DNA of 14,104 bases, taken from NCBI GenBank assembly GCA_900313405.1, contig OMQY01000091.1:1-14104 (forward strand), written 5' to 3'. The stretch comes from an uncultured Eubacteriales bacterium (lineage in GTDB: Bacteria; Bacillota_A; Clostridia; Saccharofermentanales; Saccharofermentanaceae). The translations under genes were made by a program, and so were the position numbers. The notes under the pieces are model-generated. The model was not told where the DNA came from, did no database searches, and saw only the letters and a list, made by a program, of their open reading frames with translations. Below, one piece after another: positions 6,899-13,982 of this stretch (positions within the stretch are counted from its first letter, which is position 1; every line of letters starts with the position of its first letter).

Positions 6899-6930
6899 AA
6901 CACCCGATCACATGGTCGGGTGTTATTTTG
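6899..6930 (+). terminator. Intrinsic terminator after gyrB
   Basis: A 9-base stem AACACCCGA (6899-6907) pairs with TCGGGTGTT (6916-6924), with loop TCACATGG, followed by a short U-rich tail (ATTTTG). It ends the gyrB transcript. It lies exactly between the two parS sites, and its tail runs into the second one. Confidence 0.75.
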
Positions 6931-6944
6931 TTCCACGTGGAACA
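6929..6944. other. parS: parS centromere site 2
   Basis: A second identical TGTTCCACGTGGAACA, exactly 60 bases downstream of the first. Its first bases are shared with the tail of the gyrB terminator. Being 93 bases before parA, it could also let ParB influence parAB transcription. Confidence 0.93.
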
Positions 6945-7037
6945 ATCATGATGAAATATGTAAAGATAATGAAATATACATGTATATAGTCGAATGATAA
7001 TATTAATGTAGTTAATTATATGAAAGGATTCTGACTT
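6945..7037 (+). promoter_or_regulatory. parAB upstream region with 14-base palindrome
   Basis: This AT-rich leader must hold the parAB promoter, since a terminator lies just upstream. I see -10-like TATAGT (6985-6990) and GATAAT (6996-7001) but no convincing -35. A perfect palindrome ATATACATGTATAT (6974-6987) overlaps the first, making it a candidate operator. The ribosome site is AAAGGA (7023-7028), 9 bases before ATG. Confidence 0.4.
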
Positions 7038-7808
7038 ATGACAAATATTATTTCGATCGTAAATCAGAAGGGTGGAGTTGGAAAAACAACGACTACACTG
7101 AATCTGGCGGCGTTTATAGGTAAAAAACGCAAGAAAGTCTTGTTTATCGATCTGGATCCGCAGGGAAATGGTACAAGCGGATTTGGAGTCGATAAGGGAA
7201 AGATCGAGAACAGTACATATGACGTAATGGTAAATGATCTTCCAATAAAGGAAGCGATCATTCCCTCGTCTGCTAAGAATGTCGATATCTGCCCTACAAA
7301 TATAAATCTTGCCGGTGCTGAAGTAGAACTTGTTGCAGCAATGTCAAGAGAACAGATACTTAAGAATGCGATCAAGGATGTGGTTGATGATTACGACTAC
7401 ATATTTATCGATTGCCCTCCTTCGCTTGGAATCCTTACCATTAATGCGCTGACAGCGTCAAATGGTCTGATCGTTCCTATCCAGGGCGAATATTATGCGC
7501 TCGAAGGTCTGACACAGCTGATAGATACTGTCAATATCGTAAGAAAGAAGTTGAATCCCGATGTGGATATCATCGGTGTAGTACTGACAATGTTTGACAG
7601 AAGAACACAGCTGACAAGGCAGGTAAAAGAAGAGGTAGAGAACTACTTCGGTGACAAGGTCTTTAAGACGCAGATACCGCGTAATGTTCGTTTGGCTGAG
7701 GCGCCGAGCCACGGTCTGGCGATCGTAGATTATGATCCTAATTCCAAGGGCGGAAAAGCATACGAAGCATTGTCAAAAGAAGTGATCAACAGGACTAAGA
7801 ACAGATAA
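7038..7808 (+). CDS. parA: Chromosome-partitioning ATPase ParA (Soj)
   Basis: ParA/Soj is a MinD-like ATPase that binds DNA nonspecifically as an ATP dimer and, with ParB-parS, helps separate newly copied origins; in Bacillus Soj also tunes DnaA activity. The deviant Walker A is KGGVGKTTT with both Lys11 and Lys16, and Walker B is IFIDCPPSLG (Asp125). The middle carries GEYYALEGLTQL and VLTMFDRRTQL, and the C-terminus has RLAEAPSHGLAIVDYDP, all typical of the short chromosomal type. The 256-aa length is normal, with no N-terminal HTH as found in plasmid P1-type ParA. It sits just after the two parS sites and 35 bases before parB. Confidence 0.95.
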   Translation: MTNIISIVNQKGGVGKTTTTLNLAAFIGKKRKKVLFIDLDPQGNGTSGFGVDKGKIENSTYDVMVNDLPIKEAIIPSSAKNVDICPTNINLAGAEVELVAAMSREQILKNAIKDVVDDYDYIFIDCPPSLGILTINALTASNGLIVPIQGEYYALEGLTQLIDTVNIVRKKLNPDVDIIGVVLTMFDRRTQLTRQVKEEVENYFGDKVFKTQIPRNVRLAEAPSHGLAIVDYDPNSKGGKAYEALSKEVINRTKNR

Positions 7809-7810
7809 AT

Positions 7811-7826
7811 ATAGATGACCATCTAT
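7811..7826 (+). repeat. Short inverted repeat between parA and parB
   Basis: ATAGAT-GACC-ATCTAT forms a 6-base stem with a 4-base loop, in the 35-base parA-parB gap and just before the parB ribosome site GGAGG (7832-7836). It has no T-tract. It might set the ParA:ParB ratio by affecting mRNA decay or parB translation; it could also be chance. Confidence 0.35.
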
Positions 7827-7843
7827 GTATTGGAGGTAGAGTT

Positions 7844-8731
7844 ATGGCAGCATCTAAGAAGCAGGGTTTGGGAAAAGGTCTCGGTGCATTACTGTCAACT
7901 GACGGTATACCTGAGAATACAAATGATTCTGTTGTTGAGTTGAAGATAAATGATATATCTCCCAATGACGGGCAGCCTCGTAAGGACTTCGATGAAGGGG
8001 CACTCGCAGAACTTGCTGAATCCATTAAGGAGAATGGTGTTATCCAGCCGATCATCGTTCAGAAGAAGGGCTCCGGATACAGGATCGTCGCAGGCGAGAG
8101 AAGATGGAGAGCATCGCGTATTGCAGGACTTAAGGTGATCCCTGCGATCGTCAGAGAATTGACGGATCAGCAGACTATGGAGCAGGCTCTTATCGAGAAT
8201 ATTCAGAGAGAAGATCTTAACCCGATTGAAGAAGCCATGGCAATGCAGAATCTCCTGAGTACACACAAGATGACACAGGAGCAGCTAGCTAAGAAACTCG
8301 GTAAGCCGAGAGCTACCATAGCTAACACAATCAGATTGATGAACATCGATGAATCGTTGATCGACTTTATCCGTAACGGTGATCTCAGTGCAGGTCATGC
8401 AAAGGCACTTCTGTCTCTTAAGGATCCCGAGGATCAACGTAAGGCAGCTGATGTGATCATCGCCAAGGATATGACTGTCCGACAGGCAGAAGAATATGTC
8501 AAGAAATATGAGTGGGCAATGACGCATCAGAATGAGGGACGTAAGGATAAGAAGGAGATAGATCCTGCCGTAGCTCTCAGCACCAAAGAAGTAGAGACGA
8601 GTCTTAAGAAGAAGTTCGGTTCAAGAGTCAAGATCAAGCTCACTGATTCGGATACCGGTAAAGGAAAGCTTGTTATAGACTACAAGAACTATGACGATCT
8701 TAACAGGATACTGGATATCATCAATAATTAA
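7844..8731 (+). CDS. parB: Chromosome-partitioning protein ParB (Spo0J)
   Basis: ParB binds parS, switches with CTP into a sliding clamp and, in many bacteria, recruits SMC to organise the origin region. The N-terminal GLGKGLGALL is typical of Spo0J. The CTP-binding motif GERRWRA starts at Gly84. ENIQREDLNPIEEA is the second conserved box. The HTH region is MTQEQLAKKLGKPRATIANTIRL, and the C-terminus (about 245-295) is the dimerisation domain. The 295-aa length is normal. GGAGG lies 7 bases before ATG 7844. It is cotranscribed with parA and ends at a strong terminator. Confidence 0.95.
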   Translation: MAASKKQGLGKGLGALLSTDGIPENTNDSVVELKINDISPNDGQPRKDFDEGALAELAESIKENGVIQPIIVQKKGSGYRIVAGERRWRASRIAGLKVIPAIVRELTDQQTMEQALIENIQREDLNPIEEAMAMQNLLSTHKMTQEQLAKKLGKPRATIANTIRLMNIDESLIDFIRNGDLSAGHAKALLSLKDPEDQRKAADVIIAKDMTVRQAEEYVKKYEWAMTHQNEGRKDKKEIDPAVALSTKEVETSLKKKFGSRVKIKLTDSDTGKGKLVIDYKNYDDLNRILDIINN

Positions 8732-8744
8732 GCTGATCAATGTG

Positions 8745-8784
8745 ATATATAAACGGGGCATCGATCTGATGCCCCGTATCTTTA
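8745..8784. terminator. Bidirectional terminator, parB / zinc-ribbon gene
   Basis: A perfect 10-base stem, ACGGGGCATC (8753-8762) and GATGCCCCGT (8768-8777), with loop GATCT. On the plus strand ATCTTTA follows; on the minus strand TTTATATA follows. It lies between the convergent parB and the minus-strand gene ending at 8787 and probably serves both. Confidence 0.85.
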
Positions 8785-8786
8785 TG

Positions 8787-9209
8787 TCAGAATAGTGCTC
8801 TGATACCCAAAACCAACAATACTATGATCGCGATCATAGCTACAAAGCCGAGGATAATAAGGAAAATGATCCTTCGTATAAAGCGTTCGGCCTTGTTGAT
8901 CATCTGTTCTCCCTGACCGAGGATGTTCTCACCTTTGCCGATAAGCTGCAGTCCGCCTTTGATCGAATCAGAAACATTATTGATCTCGGCTTTACGAAGT
9001 TCTGTCTCCTGCTGTCTTGCAGCCTGTTCAGAGGCGATCTCACGAGCGGTCTTGCTCTTAAGTCTCTCGATCTTAACGTCATCGGACTCGATATATCGCT
9101 CGGATGCTCCGCAGAACTCGCATTTAATGAATTCGTAATTGCTGTCGATATGTCTGACAGCACCGCAGTGAGGACATATAAGATCTTTTGAATTCGAATT
9201 CTCGGACAT
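8787..9209 (-). CDS. Small zinc-ribbon, coiled-coil, single-membrane-span protein
   Basis: The function is not recognised. The 140-aa product has a rubredoxin-like zinc ribbon, CPHC (Cys12, Cys15) and CEFC (Cys30, Cys33). A charged, probably helical stretch follows at about 45-80 (many Glu, Lys, Arg, Gln), then a Gly-rich part with repeated 'GKGENILGQGEQMINKAE'-like spacing. One strong membrane span lies near the C-terminus (about 114-136), giving a tail-anchored layout with the ribbon in the cytoplasm. GAGAGGTG (9217-9224) lies 7 bases before the ATG on the minus strand. It has its own promoter and a shared terminator, so it is a one-gene unit pointing toward the origin. The zinc ribbon might bind nucleic acid or a partner protein; there is no direct evidence. 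Confidence 0.85.
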   Translation of the reverse strand: MSENSNSKDLICPHCGAVRHIDSNYEFIKCEFCGASERYIESDDVKIERLKSKTAREIASEQAARQQETELRKAEINNVSDSIKGGLQLIGKGENILGQGEQMINKAERFIRRIIFLIILGFVAMIAIIVLLVLGIRALF

Positions 9210-9238
9210 AGTATCACACCTCTCGATAGACTGTCCTG

Positions 9239-9266
9239 ATTATACAATAAAATGTGATATTGTCCC
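9239..9266 (-). promoter_or_regulatory. Promoter of the zinc-ribbon gene
   Basis: Minus strand: -35 GGGACA (9261-9266), 16-base spacer, -10 TATAAT (9239-9244). The leader would be about 22 bases, with a good ribosome site. Confidence 0.6.
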
Positions 9267-9297
9267 ATTAATGAATTAGCAATGAGAGTAAGATAGG

Positions 9298-9320
9298 TGA
9301 TAGAATAAGAGTAGTATTCT
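9298..9320 (+). promoter_or_regulatory. Promoter of the surface-protein gene, with inverted repeat
   Basis: An extended -10, TGATAGAAT, is at 9298-9306; the same 9-mer precedes trpS. TTAGCA (9276-9281) is a weak -35 at 19 bases. An inverted repeat, AGAATA (9302-9307) and TATTCT (9315-9320), overlaps the -10 and the likely start site and could be an operator. The ribosome site GAGGTGG (9333-9339) precedes ATG 9346. Confidence 0.45.
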
Positions 9321-9345
9321 CAGGTGATATCAGAGGTGGTTGATC

Positions 9346-11907
9346 ATGAATAGAACACAAAGTCTTAAGGTCCGTTCATTCTCATTTGTTTTGGCAGTCT
9401 TGATGGTCTTGACGATCATTCCTATGGTCGTATCGGCATCTGTAAAGGTTCCTGACAGCAGTGTAGATCTTTATTATCTTACAGAGTCTGCAGCACAGCA
9501 GTTGACGCTGCCCTCGGGGTATAAGACGGAATATCAGATCAATGCTACGGGATCTTCTTCGGGATATACGTATAGGGTGATCAGCGGTAATTCCGTTAAG
9601 GTAAGTGACAGCGGTCTTGTTACGCCTGCAACTCACCAGACCACTGTAATATCGCTTGCTACAGGTACTTCCAGGGTGCAGACGTCTCATTCCCCCGGAG
9701 AATCTACAGTAAGAGTAACATCCGCATCCGATAACACTTATACTGATATCAAGTTTACCGTAAGGAATTATCAGACGGTTTATTGTGAATCCGTAATGGA
9801 CAATATAATCGCCGATATCATTACTCCGGGAATGACGATACATGATAAGGCTGTAGCGATAACCAAGTATACTGCGGAGAATTACGATTACAATGCATCC
9901 TATTCGAGTGCTACGAGTATGATCACATACGGCGGCGGAGACTGCTGGGCATCATGCGATATGATCGTATCTCTATGTGAGAAGTGCGGACTTGATGCAT
10001 GGGTCCGTAACGGTAACAAAGACCCCGGAGCCGGTTCCGGCCACAGGAATGTTCTCGTCTCCGATCCCGGGAATAACTGCTGGTACGAATGTGAAGCAGG
10101 TTACGGCGGTTCTAAGCCGCGCGGATATTATGTATCCACAAGGACTACATTGTTCAGTTACAGGAGCACATCAAACGGAGTCATTGTTTATCAATATGAC
10201 GGTGAAGTCCCTGCGAACTTTACGATCCCGTCCACCATCAACGGTAAGAACGTCATCGGTATCGAAGATAGCTTTATCCATAGTGATAATATCAAGACAC
10301 TGACCCTTCCTTCGACACTTCAGAGTATCGGTAACTATGCATTCTCATCTTGCACGTCTCTCGAGAGTGTCACGATACCTGCTTCGGTAACGTCGATCGG
10401 CAATGGTGTATTTGCCAAGTGTTCTTCTCTTAAGACACTCAGTGTTGCAAGCGGGAACAGTACATATTGTTCCACGGGGAATGTTATTTATACGACCGGC
10501 AAGAAGGTACTGGTTGCAGCTCCGACCGTATCATCGATCAGTATTCCTTCGACGGTAATCTCCATAGCGCCGTATGCTTTCTACTACAATTCGAATATAA
10601 AGAGTATTACCATACCGAGCTCTGTTACGGAGATCGGCGAGGGTGCTTTTGGCAACTGCAATAATCTGGAATCTCTGATCATTGAAGGCAATTCGCTTAA
10701 GAAGATCGATAACTTTGCTTTCGCTTATACGTATGCCCTTAAGAGTGTTGAGTTGCCTGCAAGTATCTCTACTGTCGGTAATGCCACTTTCTACTATGCA
10801 GGAACGATGAAGGTAGCTATACCGGGTTCGTCGGCTCCGACTGTTACGGCAGACGACGGAACCGTCGGATCGATTACTCTGTCAAGTTCCGACAATGTAA
10901 CATTCTACGTTAAGAGCGGTGCAACCGGATTCGGAGATAACTGGAAGCCTAACGGAGCTACGATAGTTACATCTTCGGATCCTGTAGCTGCCATGAGGGC
11001 AGCTGTCGCAGCAGAGGCCTCCTCGTCCGGCAACGGATCCGGCAGCTCAGGCAGCGGTTCCGGTAATTCCGGCGGATCGGGAGGAAGCGGATCGTCTTCG
11101 TCCGGAAGCGGCTCTACAACACCGACTCCCAAGCCGACTTCTTCGCCGACATTTACTCCTTCTTCTGAACCGGGTGTTGCCGGATTCGTTGAGAGACTTT
11201 ATACGGTGGCGCTCGGACGTCCTTCTGATCCTGCAGGTAAGGCTGACTGGATCGATCGTGTAACAACACAGGGGTATACGGGTGCCGACCTTGCCGAGGG
11301 ATTCCTTTATTCGGATGAGTTCCTGAGCAAAGGTCTCGGTAACAGTGAATTCCTTGATGTTCTGTATGCTACTTTCTTTAACAGAGCTGCAGATGAGGGC
11401 GGAAAGACTAACTGGCTTAATGCGATGGCTGCGGGAATGAGCAAGAAGCAGGTAATCAGAGGATTTATCGATTCGACCGAATGGGCTAATCTGTGTCTTA
11501 CATACGGAATAATGTCAGGCGGGAACGGAGTTCCCAATATCACTATTCAACCGTCGGCAGAAGTCAGGGCGTTCGTTACGAGACTATATTCAACATGTCT
11601 TGGCAGAGACGGAGACAGCTGGGGCATGAACGATTGGTCGAACAAGATTGCCAACATGCAGATCTCCGGATCGGTATGCGCGCACGGATTCTTCTTCTCT
11701 GATGAATTTACAGGTCAGGCTCTGAGTAATGACGAATATGTAACGAGACTATATAGAACGTTTATGAATCGTGAACCGGATCCTGCAGGCTTTGCCGACT
11801 GGACCGGAAGGCTCGCTTCCGGTGCTACCAGAGAGGATGTTTTCCAAGGCTTTGCCGGATCTGCCGAATGGGCACTTATCTGCGCTGATTACGGGATCAT
11901 AAAGTAA
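9346..11907 (+). CDS. Secreted protein: transglutaminase-like, BspA-type LRR and DUF4214 repeats
   Basis: A large (853 aa) exported protein, probably cell-surface or secreted. The ATG at 9346 is preferred over an in-frame TTG at 9340, because GAGGTGG ends 6 bases before the ATG and directly abuts the TTG. A signal peptide (KVRSFSFVLAVLMVLTIIP, cut near VSA) is followed by a Big/Ig-like part (about 30-120). A transglutaminase-like domain (about 140-265) has Cys200 in GGGDCWASC and His233 in SGHRNVLV; the third residue is Glu250 (WYECEAGYGG) where Asp is usual. Next come BspA/LRR_5 repeats (about 290-510, 'SIGNYAFSSCTSLESVTIPASV'-type), a Gly/Ser then Pro/Thr linker (about 557-608), and DUF4214 repeats (from about 610) with 'LYxxxLGRxxDxxGxxDW' units. 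No LPXTG anchor is seen. It may be an adhesin or peptide-remodelling protein; the substrate is unknown. Confidence 0.88.
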   Translation: MNRTQSLKVRSFSFVLAVLMVLTIIPMVVSASVKVPDSSVDLYYLTESAAQQLTLPSGYKTEYQINATGSSSGYTYRVISGNSVKVSDSGLVTPATHQTTVISLATGTSRVQTSHSPGESTVRVTSASDNTYTDIKFTVRNYQTVYCESVMDNIIADIITPGMTIHDKAVAITKYTAENYDYNASYSSATSMITYGGGDCWASCDMIVSLCEKCGLDAWVRNGNKDPGAGSGHRNVLVSDPGNNCWYECEAGYGGSKPRGYYVSTRTTLFSYRSTSNGVIVYQYDGEVPANFTIPSTINGKNVIGIEDSFIHSDNIKTLTLPSTLQSIGNYAFSSCTSLESVTIPASVTSIGNGVFAKCSSLKTLSVASGNSTYCSTGNVIYTTGKKVLVAAPTVSSISIPSTVISIAPYAFYYNSNIKSITIPSSVTEIGEGAFGNCNNLESLIIEGNSLKKIDNFAFAYTYALKSVELPASISTVGNATFYYAGTMKVAIPGSSAPTVTADDGTVGSITLSSSDNVTFYVKSGATGFGDNWKPNGATIVTSSDPVAAMRAAVAAEASSSGNGSGSSGSGSGNSGGSGGSGSSSSGSGSTTPTPKPTSSPTFTPSSEPGVAGFVERLYTVALGRPSDPAGKADWIDRVTTQGYTGADLAEGFLYSDEFLSKGLGNSEFLDVLYATFFNRAADEGGKTNWLNAMAAGMSKKQVIRGFIDSTEWANLCLTYGIMSGGNGVPNITIQPSAEVRAFVTRLYSTCLGRDGDSWGMNDWSNKIANMQISGSVCAHGFFFSDEFTGQALSNDEYVTRLYRTFMNREPDPAGFADWTGRLASGATREDVFQGFAGSAEWALICADYGIIK

Positions 11908-11934
11908 GGATCATATTACATCTGATCTTAAGTG

Positions 11935-11963
11935 AAGGGGTTGTCTTCGGACAGCCTCTTTTG
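11935..11963 (+). terminator. Terminator of the surface-protein gene
   Basis: GGGGTTGTC (11937-11945) pairs with GACAGCCTC (11950-11958), including two G-T wobbles, across a TTCG tetraloop (the very stable C-UUCG-G form). Flanking AA/TT pairs and a TCTTTTG tail complete it. It lies 27 bases after the stop. Confidence 0.85.
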
Positions 11964-11981
11964 CATTACATATAACCGATA

Positions 11982-12011
11982 GTGTCAGTAACAGGACATA
12001 TGTGATAGAAT
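11982..12011 (+). promoter_or_regulatory. trpS promoter
   Basis: -35-like GTGTCA (11982-11987), 18-base spacer, extended -10 TGATAGAAT (TAGAAT at 12006-12011). Transcription would start near 12017-12018. No T-box leader is visible: the region is only about 55 bases long and lacks the conserved T-box antiterminator sequence. Confidence 0.5.
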
Positions 12012-12015
12012 TACA

Positions 12016-12037
12016 GGGTCGATCAGACGATCGGCTC
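12016..12037 (+). promoter_or_regulatory. 5'-end stem-loop in the trpS leader
   Basis: GGGTCGATC (12016-12024) pairs with GATCGGCTC (12029-12037), with two wobbles and loop AGAC. The predicted transcript would begin at or inside this stem. A 5'-terminal hairpin can protect mRNA from decay. It has no T-tract, so it is not a terminator. Confidence 0.4.
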
Positions 12038-12070
12038 ATTGTGTAAAGCTATTAAAGTGAGGATACTTAT

Positions 12071-13072
12071 ATGGAAGAGACAAAGAAGAGAATGTTATCG
12101 GGCATACAGCCCAGCGGAGATCTGCATCTCGGTAATTATCTCGGAGCTATAAAGAATTGGGCTGATCGTGTAAACGATTATGAGTGCTATTACTTTATGG
12201 CTGACCTTCATACGATCACGGTAAGACAGGATCCTGCGGAGCTTCGCAGGAGATCGATCAATCAGCTCGCACAGTATATCGCGTGCGGTCTCGATCCCGA
12301 GAAGAATACTCTTTTCCTTCAGTCGCATGTTCCGGCACATGCTCAGCTCGCATGGGTCCTGAACTGCTACACGATGTTCGGAGAACTGTCCAGAATGACA
12401 CAGTTCAAGGATAAGTCAGAGAAGCACAGTGACAACATCAATGCAGGACTTTTCACATATCCCGTACTGATGGCTGCAGATATCCTTCTTTATCAGCCTG
12501 ATTATGTTCCCGTCGGTGAGGACCAGAAGCAGCACGTTGAGATCACAAGAGATATCGCTCAGAGATTCAACAGCATATACGGTGAAGTCTTCAAGATACC
12601 TGAGCCGATGATCGCCAAGGCAGGTGCCAGGATCTACGGTCTAACTACACCGGGTGACAAGATGAGTAAGTCGATCCCTGACGGATGTGTATTTATCATG
12701 GATGAGCCCGATGTTATCGCTCGTAAGTTCAAGCGTGCTGTAACGGACAGTGATACAGAGAACTGCATACGTTATGACAAGGATAACAAGCCGGGTGTTG
12801 CCAACCTTATGAATATCTATTCCACGATCACCGGCAAGAGCTACGAAGAGATCGAGAAGGAATTCGAAGGAAAGGGCTATGGCGCATTTAAGCCTGTAGT
12901 CGGTGAAGCCGTTATCGAGCAGCTCAGACCGATCAGAGAAGAAGCCGCCAGACTCATAAAGGACAAGGCTTATCTGGAAGGCATCTACAAAGAAGGCGCA
13001 GAGAAAGCGTCCTATATGGCTAATAAGACGCTTCGCAAGGTTTATAAGAAAGTTGGGTTCTATCAGCTCTGA
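12071..13072 (+). CDS. trpS: Tryptophanyl-tRNA synthetase
   Basis: TrpRS, a class I aminoacyl-tRNA synthetase, charges tRNA-Trp with tryptophan in the cytoplasm. The nucleotide-binding HIGH-type motif is PSGDLHLGNYLGA (His19-Asn22) and the KMSKS loop is GDKMSKS (Lys197-Ser201). Family segments such as YYFMADLHT, QSHVPAHAQLAWVLNC, TYPVLMAADILLY and VPVGEDQKQHVE are all present. The 333-aa length is normal. ATG 12071 follows GTGAGGA by 8 bases. It is a single-gene unit with its own promoter, convergent with the HAD gene. Trp-dependent control is common for this gene in Bacillota, but no T-box is seen here. Confidence 0.97.
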   Translation: MEETKKRMLSGIQPSGDLHLGNYLGAIKNWADRVNDYECYYFMADLHTITVRQDPAELRRRSINQLAQYIACGLDPEKNTLFLQSHVPAHAQLAWVLNCYTMFGELSRMTQFKDKSEKHSDNINAGLFTYPVLMAADILLYQPDYVPVGEDQKQHVEITRDIAQRFNSIYGEVFKIPEPMIAKAGARIYGLTTPGDKMSKSIPDGCVFIMDEPDVIARKFKRAVTDSDTENCIRYDKDNKPGVANLMNIYSTITGKSYEEIEKEFEGKGYGAFKPVVGEAVIEQLRPIREEAARLIKDKAYLEGIYKEGAEKASYMANKTLRKVYKKVGFYQL

Positions 13073-13118
13073 GTCGCCGGATCTGACCCCTCTGAGCCCG
13101 TTATAAGCTAAAAGGTTC

Positions 13119-13168
13119 CTGCCTGACTCTCATCAGAGTATCTTACTCGTTCTGATGAAGTCAGGCAG
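13119..13168. terminator. Long hairpin shared by trpS and the HAD gene
   Basis: CTGCCTGACT (13119-13128) pairs perfectly with AGTCAGGCAG (13159-13168). After one bulged C, TCATCAG (13130-13136) pairs with CTGATGA (13152-13158). The tails are TTCTTCTATACT on the plus side and CCTTTTAG on the minus side. The right arm and the loop lie inside the HAD coding region and the stop codon is in the stem, so the convergent terminator is built partly from coding sequence. Confidence 0.6.
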
Positions 13169-13771
13169 TTCTTCTATACTGCCGATCGAAGGGGTGCCGT
13201 CAGGAACCGTTCCGAAGCCGTAAGAAGCATGTACGAACGGAAGACCCGCCTCCATGGTCGAGTTATAGTCTCCCATCGTATCGCCGACATAGATCGCAGA
13301 TGACAGCTTGTTACGCTCTACGACAAGTTTGATATTATCGGCCTTAAGGAGCCCTGTTGCTCCGCAGCTCTCGAAGTCATCAAACAATTCATCGAATCTG
13401 TGGTAATGCATAAATGCCTGGATATATCCGTCCTGACAATTGCTGACAATGGCAAGGAAGTAGTCTTTCTTAAGTTCCCTGATCGTTCGACGAAGTCCCT
13501 TGAAGAGCTTGCCGCCGTTATTCCGGAGATATTCATTCTCGTAATCCATACAATAGCCGAGAAGTTCGACTGCCCGTTCGGGAGTCTCTTTATCGAGGAA
13601 TTCGTAGGCGATGTCCTCCATAGTCTTGCCCATGAGGCTCTTCATCCTCTTTACGGTCATATGGTACGTGTTGCCGGGCATTCTATCGAGTACTTCATTC
13701 CAGGAATCCGTAACAGCACGTGCCGAATCCCACAGTGTTCCGTCCAGATCGAAAATAATACCTTTACGCAT
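13133..13771 (-). CDS. HAD-superfamily hydrolase, phosphoglycolate-phosphatase-like
   Basis: A cytoplasmic phosphatase of the haloacid-dehalogenase superfamily. Motif I is FDLDGTLWDS (nucleophile Asp8, acid Asp10), motif II is IVSNCQ (Ser110), the motif III lysine is probably Lys143 (GLLKADNIK), and motif IV is VGDTMGDYNS (Asp164, Asp168). A helical cap follows motif I (about 15-90), as in subclass C1 / Gph-like enzymes. The 212-aa length fits. The substrate cannot be read from the sequence; phosphoglycolate, pyrophosphate or sugar phosphates are possible. AAGGAG (13778-13783, minus) lies 6 bases before the ATG. It is a single gene with a TTGACA promoter, and it ends inside a shared hairpin facing trpS. 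Confidence 0.9.
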   Translation of the reverse strand: MRKGIIFDLDGTLWDSARAVTDSWNEVLDRMPGNTYHMTVKRMKSLMGKTMEDIAYEFLDKETPERAVELLGYCMDYENEYLRNNGGKLFKGLRRTIRELKKDYFLAIVSNCQDGYIQAFMHYHRFDELFDDFESCGATGLLKADNIKLVVERNKLSSAIYVGDTMGDYNSTMEAGLPFVHASYGFGTVPDGTPSIGSIEELPDFIRTSKIL

Positions 13772-13799
13772 AATGATCTCCTTAGATTTAATCGAATAA

Positions 13800-13828
13800 A
13801 TAGTATTCTATGGCATCCGATGTGTCAA
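13800..13828 (-). promoter_or_regulatory. Promoter of the HAD gene
   Basis: On the minus strand a consensus -35 TTGACA (13823-13828) is followed by a 17-base spacer and TACTAT (13800-13805). The leader is about 22 bases and holds AAGGAG. Confidence 0.7.
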
Positions 13829-13861
13829 AAATAGTGAAAACAATGGCAAATCATATAGCGA

Positions 13862-13886
13862 AGGGGCTTTAAGCTCTTATCTTTTT
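13862..13886 (+). terminator. Orphan terminator-like hairpin
   Basis: AGGGGCT (13862-13868) pairs with AGCTCTT (13872-13878), with wobbles and a 3-base loop, followed by ATCTTTTT. It lies between two divergent promoters, with no gene on the plus strand for about 790 bases upstream. It may end an unseen short RNA or stop read-through, or be chance. Confidence 0.35.
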
Positions 13887-13924
13887 GTATGAAACGTGAA
13901 TACATAACAGAACTGCCGATTTAC

Positions 13925-13930
13925 TATAAT
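13925..13930 (+). promoter_or_regulatory. -10 box of the PTS-like gene
   Basis: A perfect TATAAT lies 52 bases before the start codon; no good -35 was found. The ribosome site GGAGG is at 13971-13975, 7 bases before ATG 13983. Confidence 0.5.
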
Positions 13931-13982
13931 AACGACAAAGCAATTATGTGTTGCTTAACCCGATCTTTACGGAGGTAACTAC

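Noticed and set aside
9340..9345. TTG start for the surface-protein gene
   Set aside because: The ribosome site abuts the TTG directly; the ATG six bases later has correct spacing and gives a clean signal peptide.
10468..10483. parS-like sequence TGTTCCACGGGGAATG inside the surface-protein gene
   Set aside because: 13 of 16 bases match, but the right half-site and the central CACGTG are broken; ParB half-site binding is possible but coincidence is more likely.
13400..13834. 144-aa plus-strand open frame over the HAD gene
   Set aside because: It is antisense to a gene with all four HAD motifs and lacks a ribosome site.
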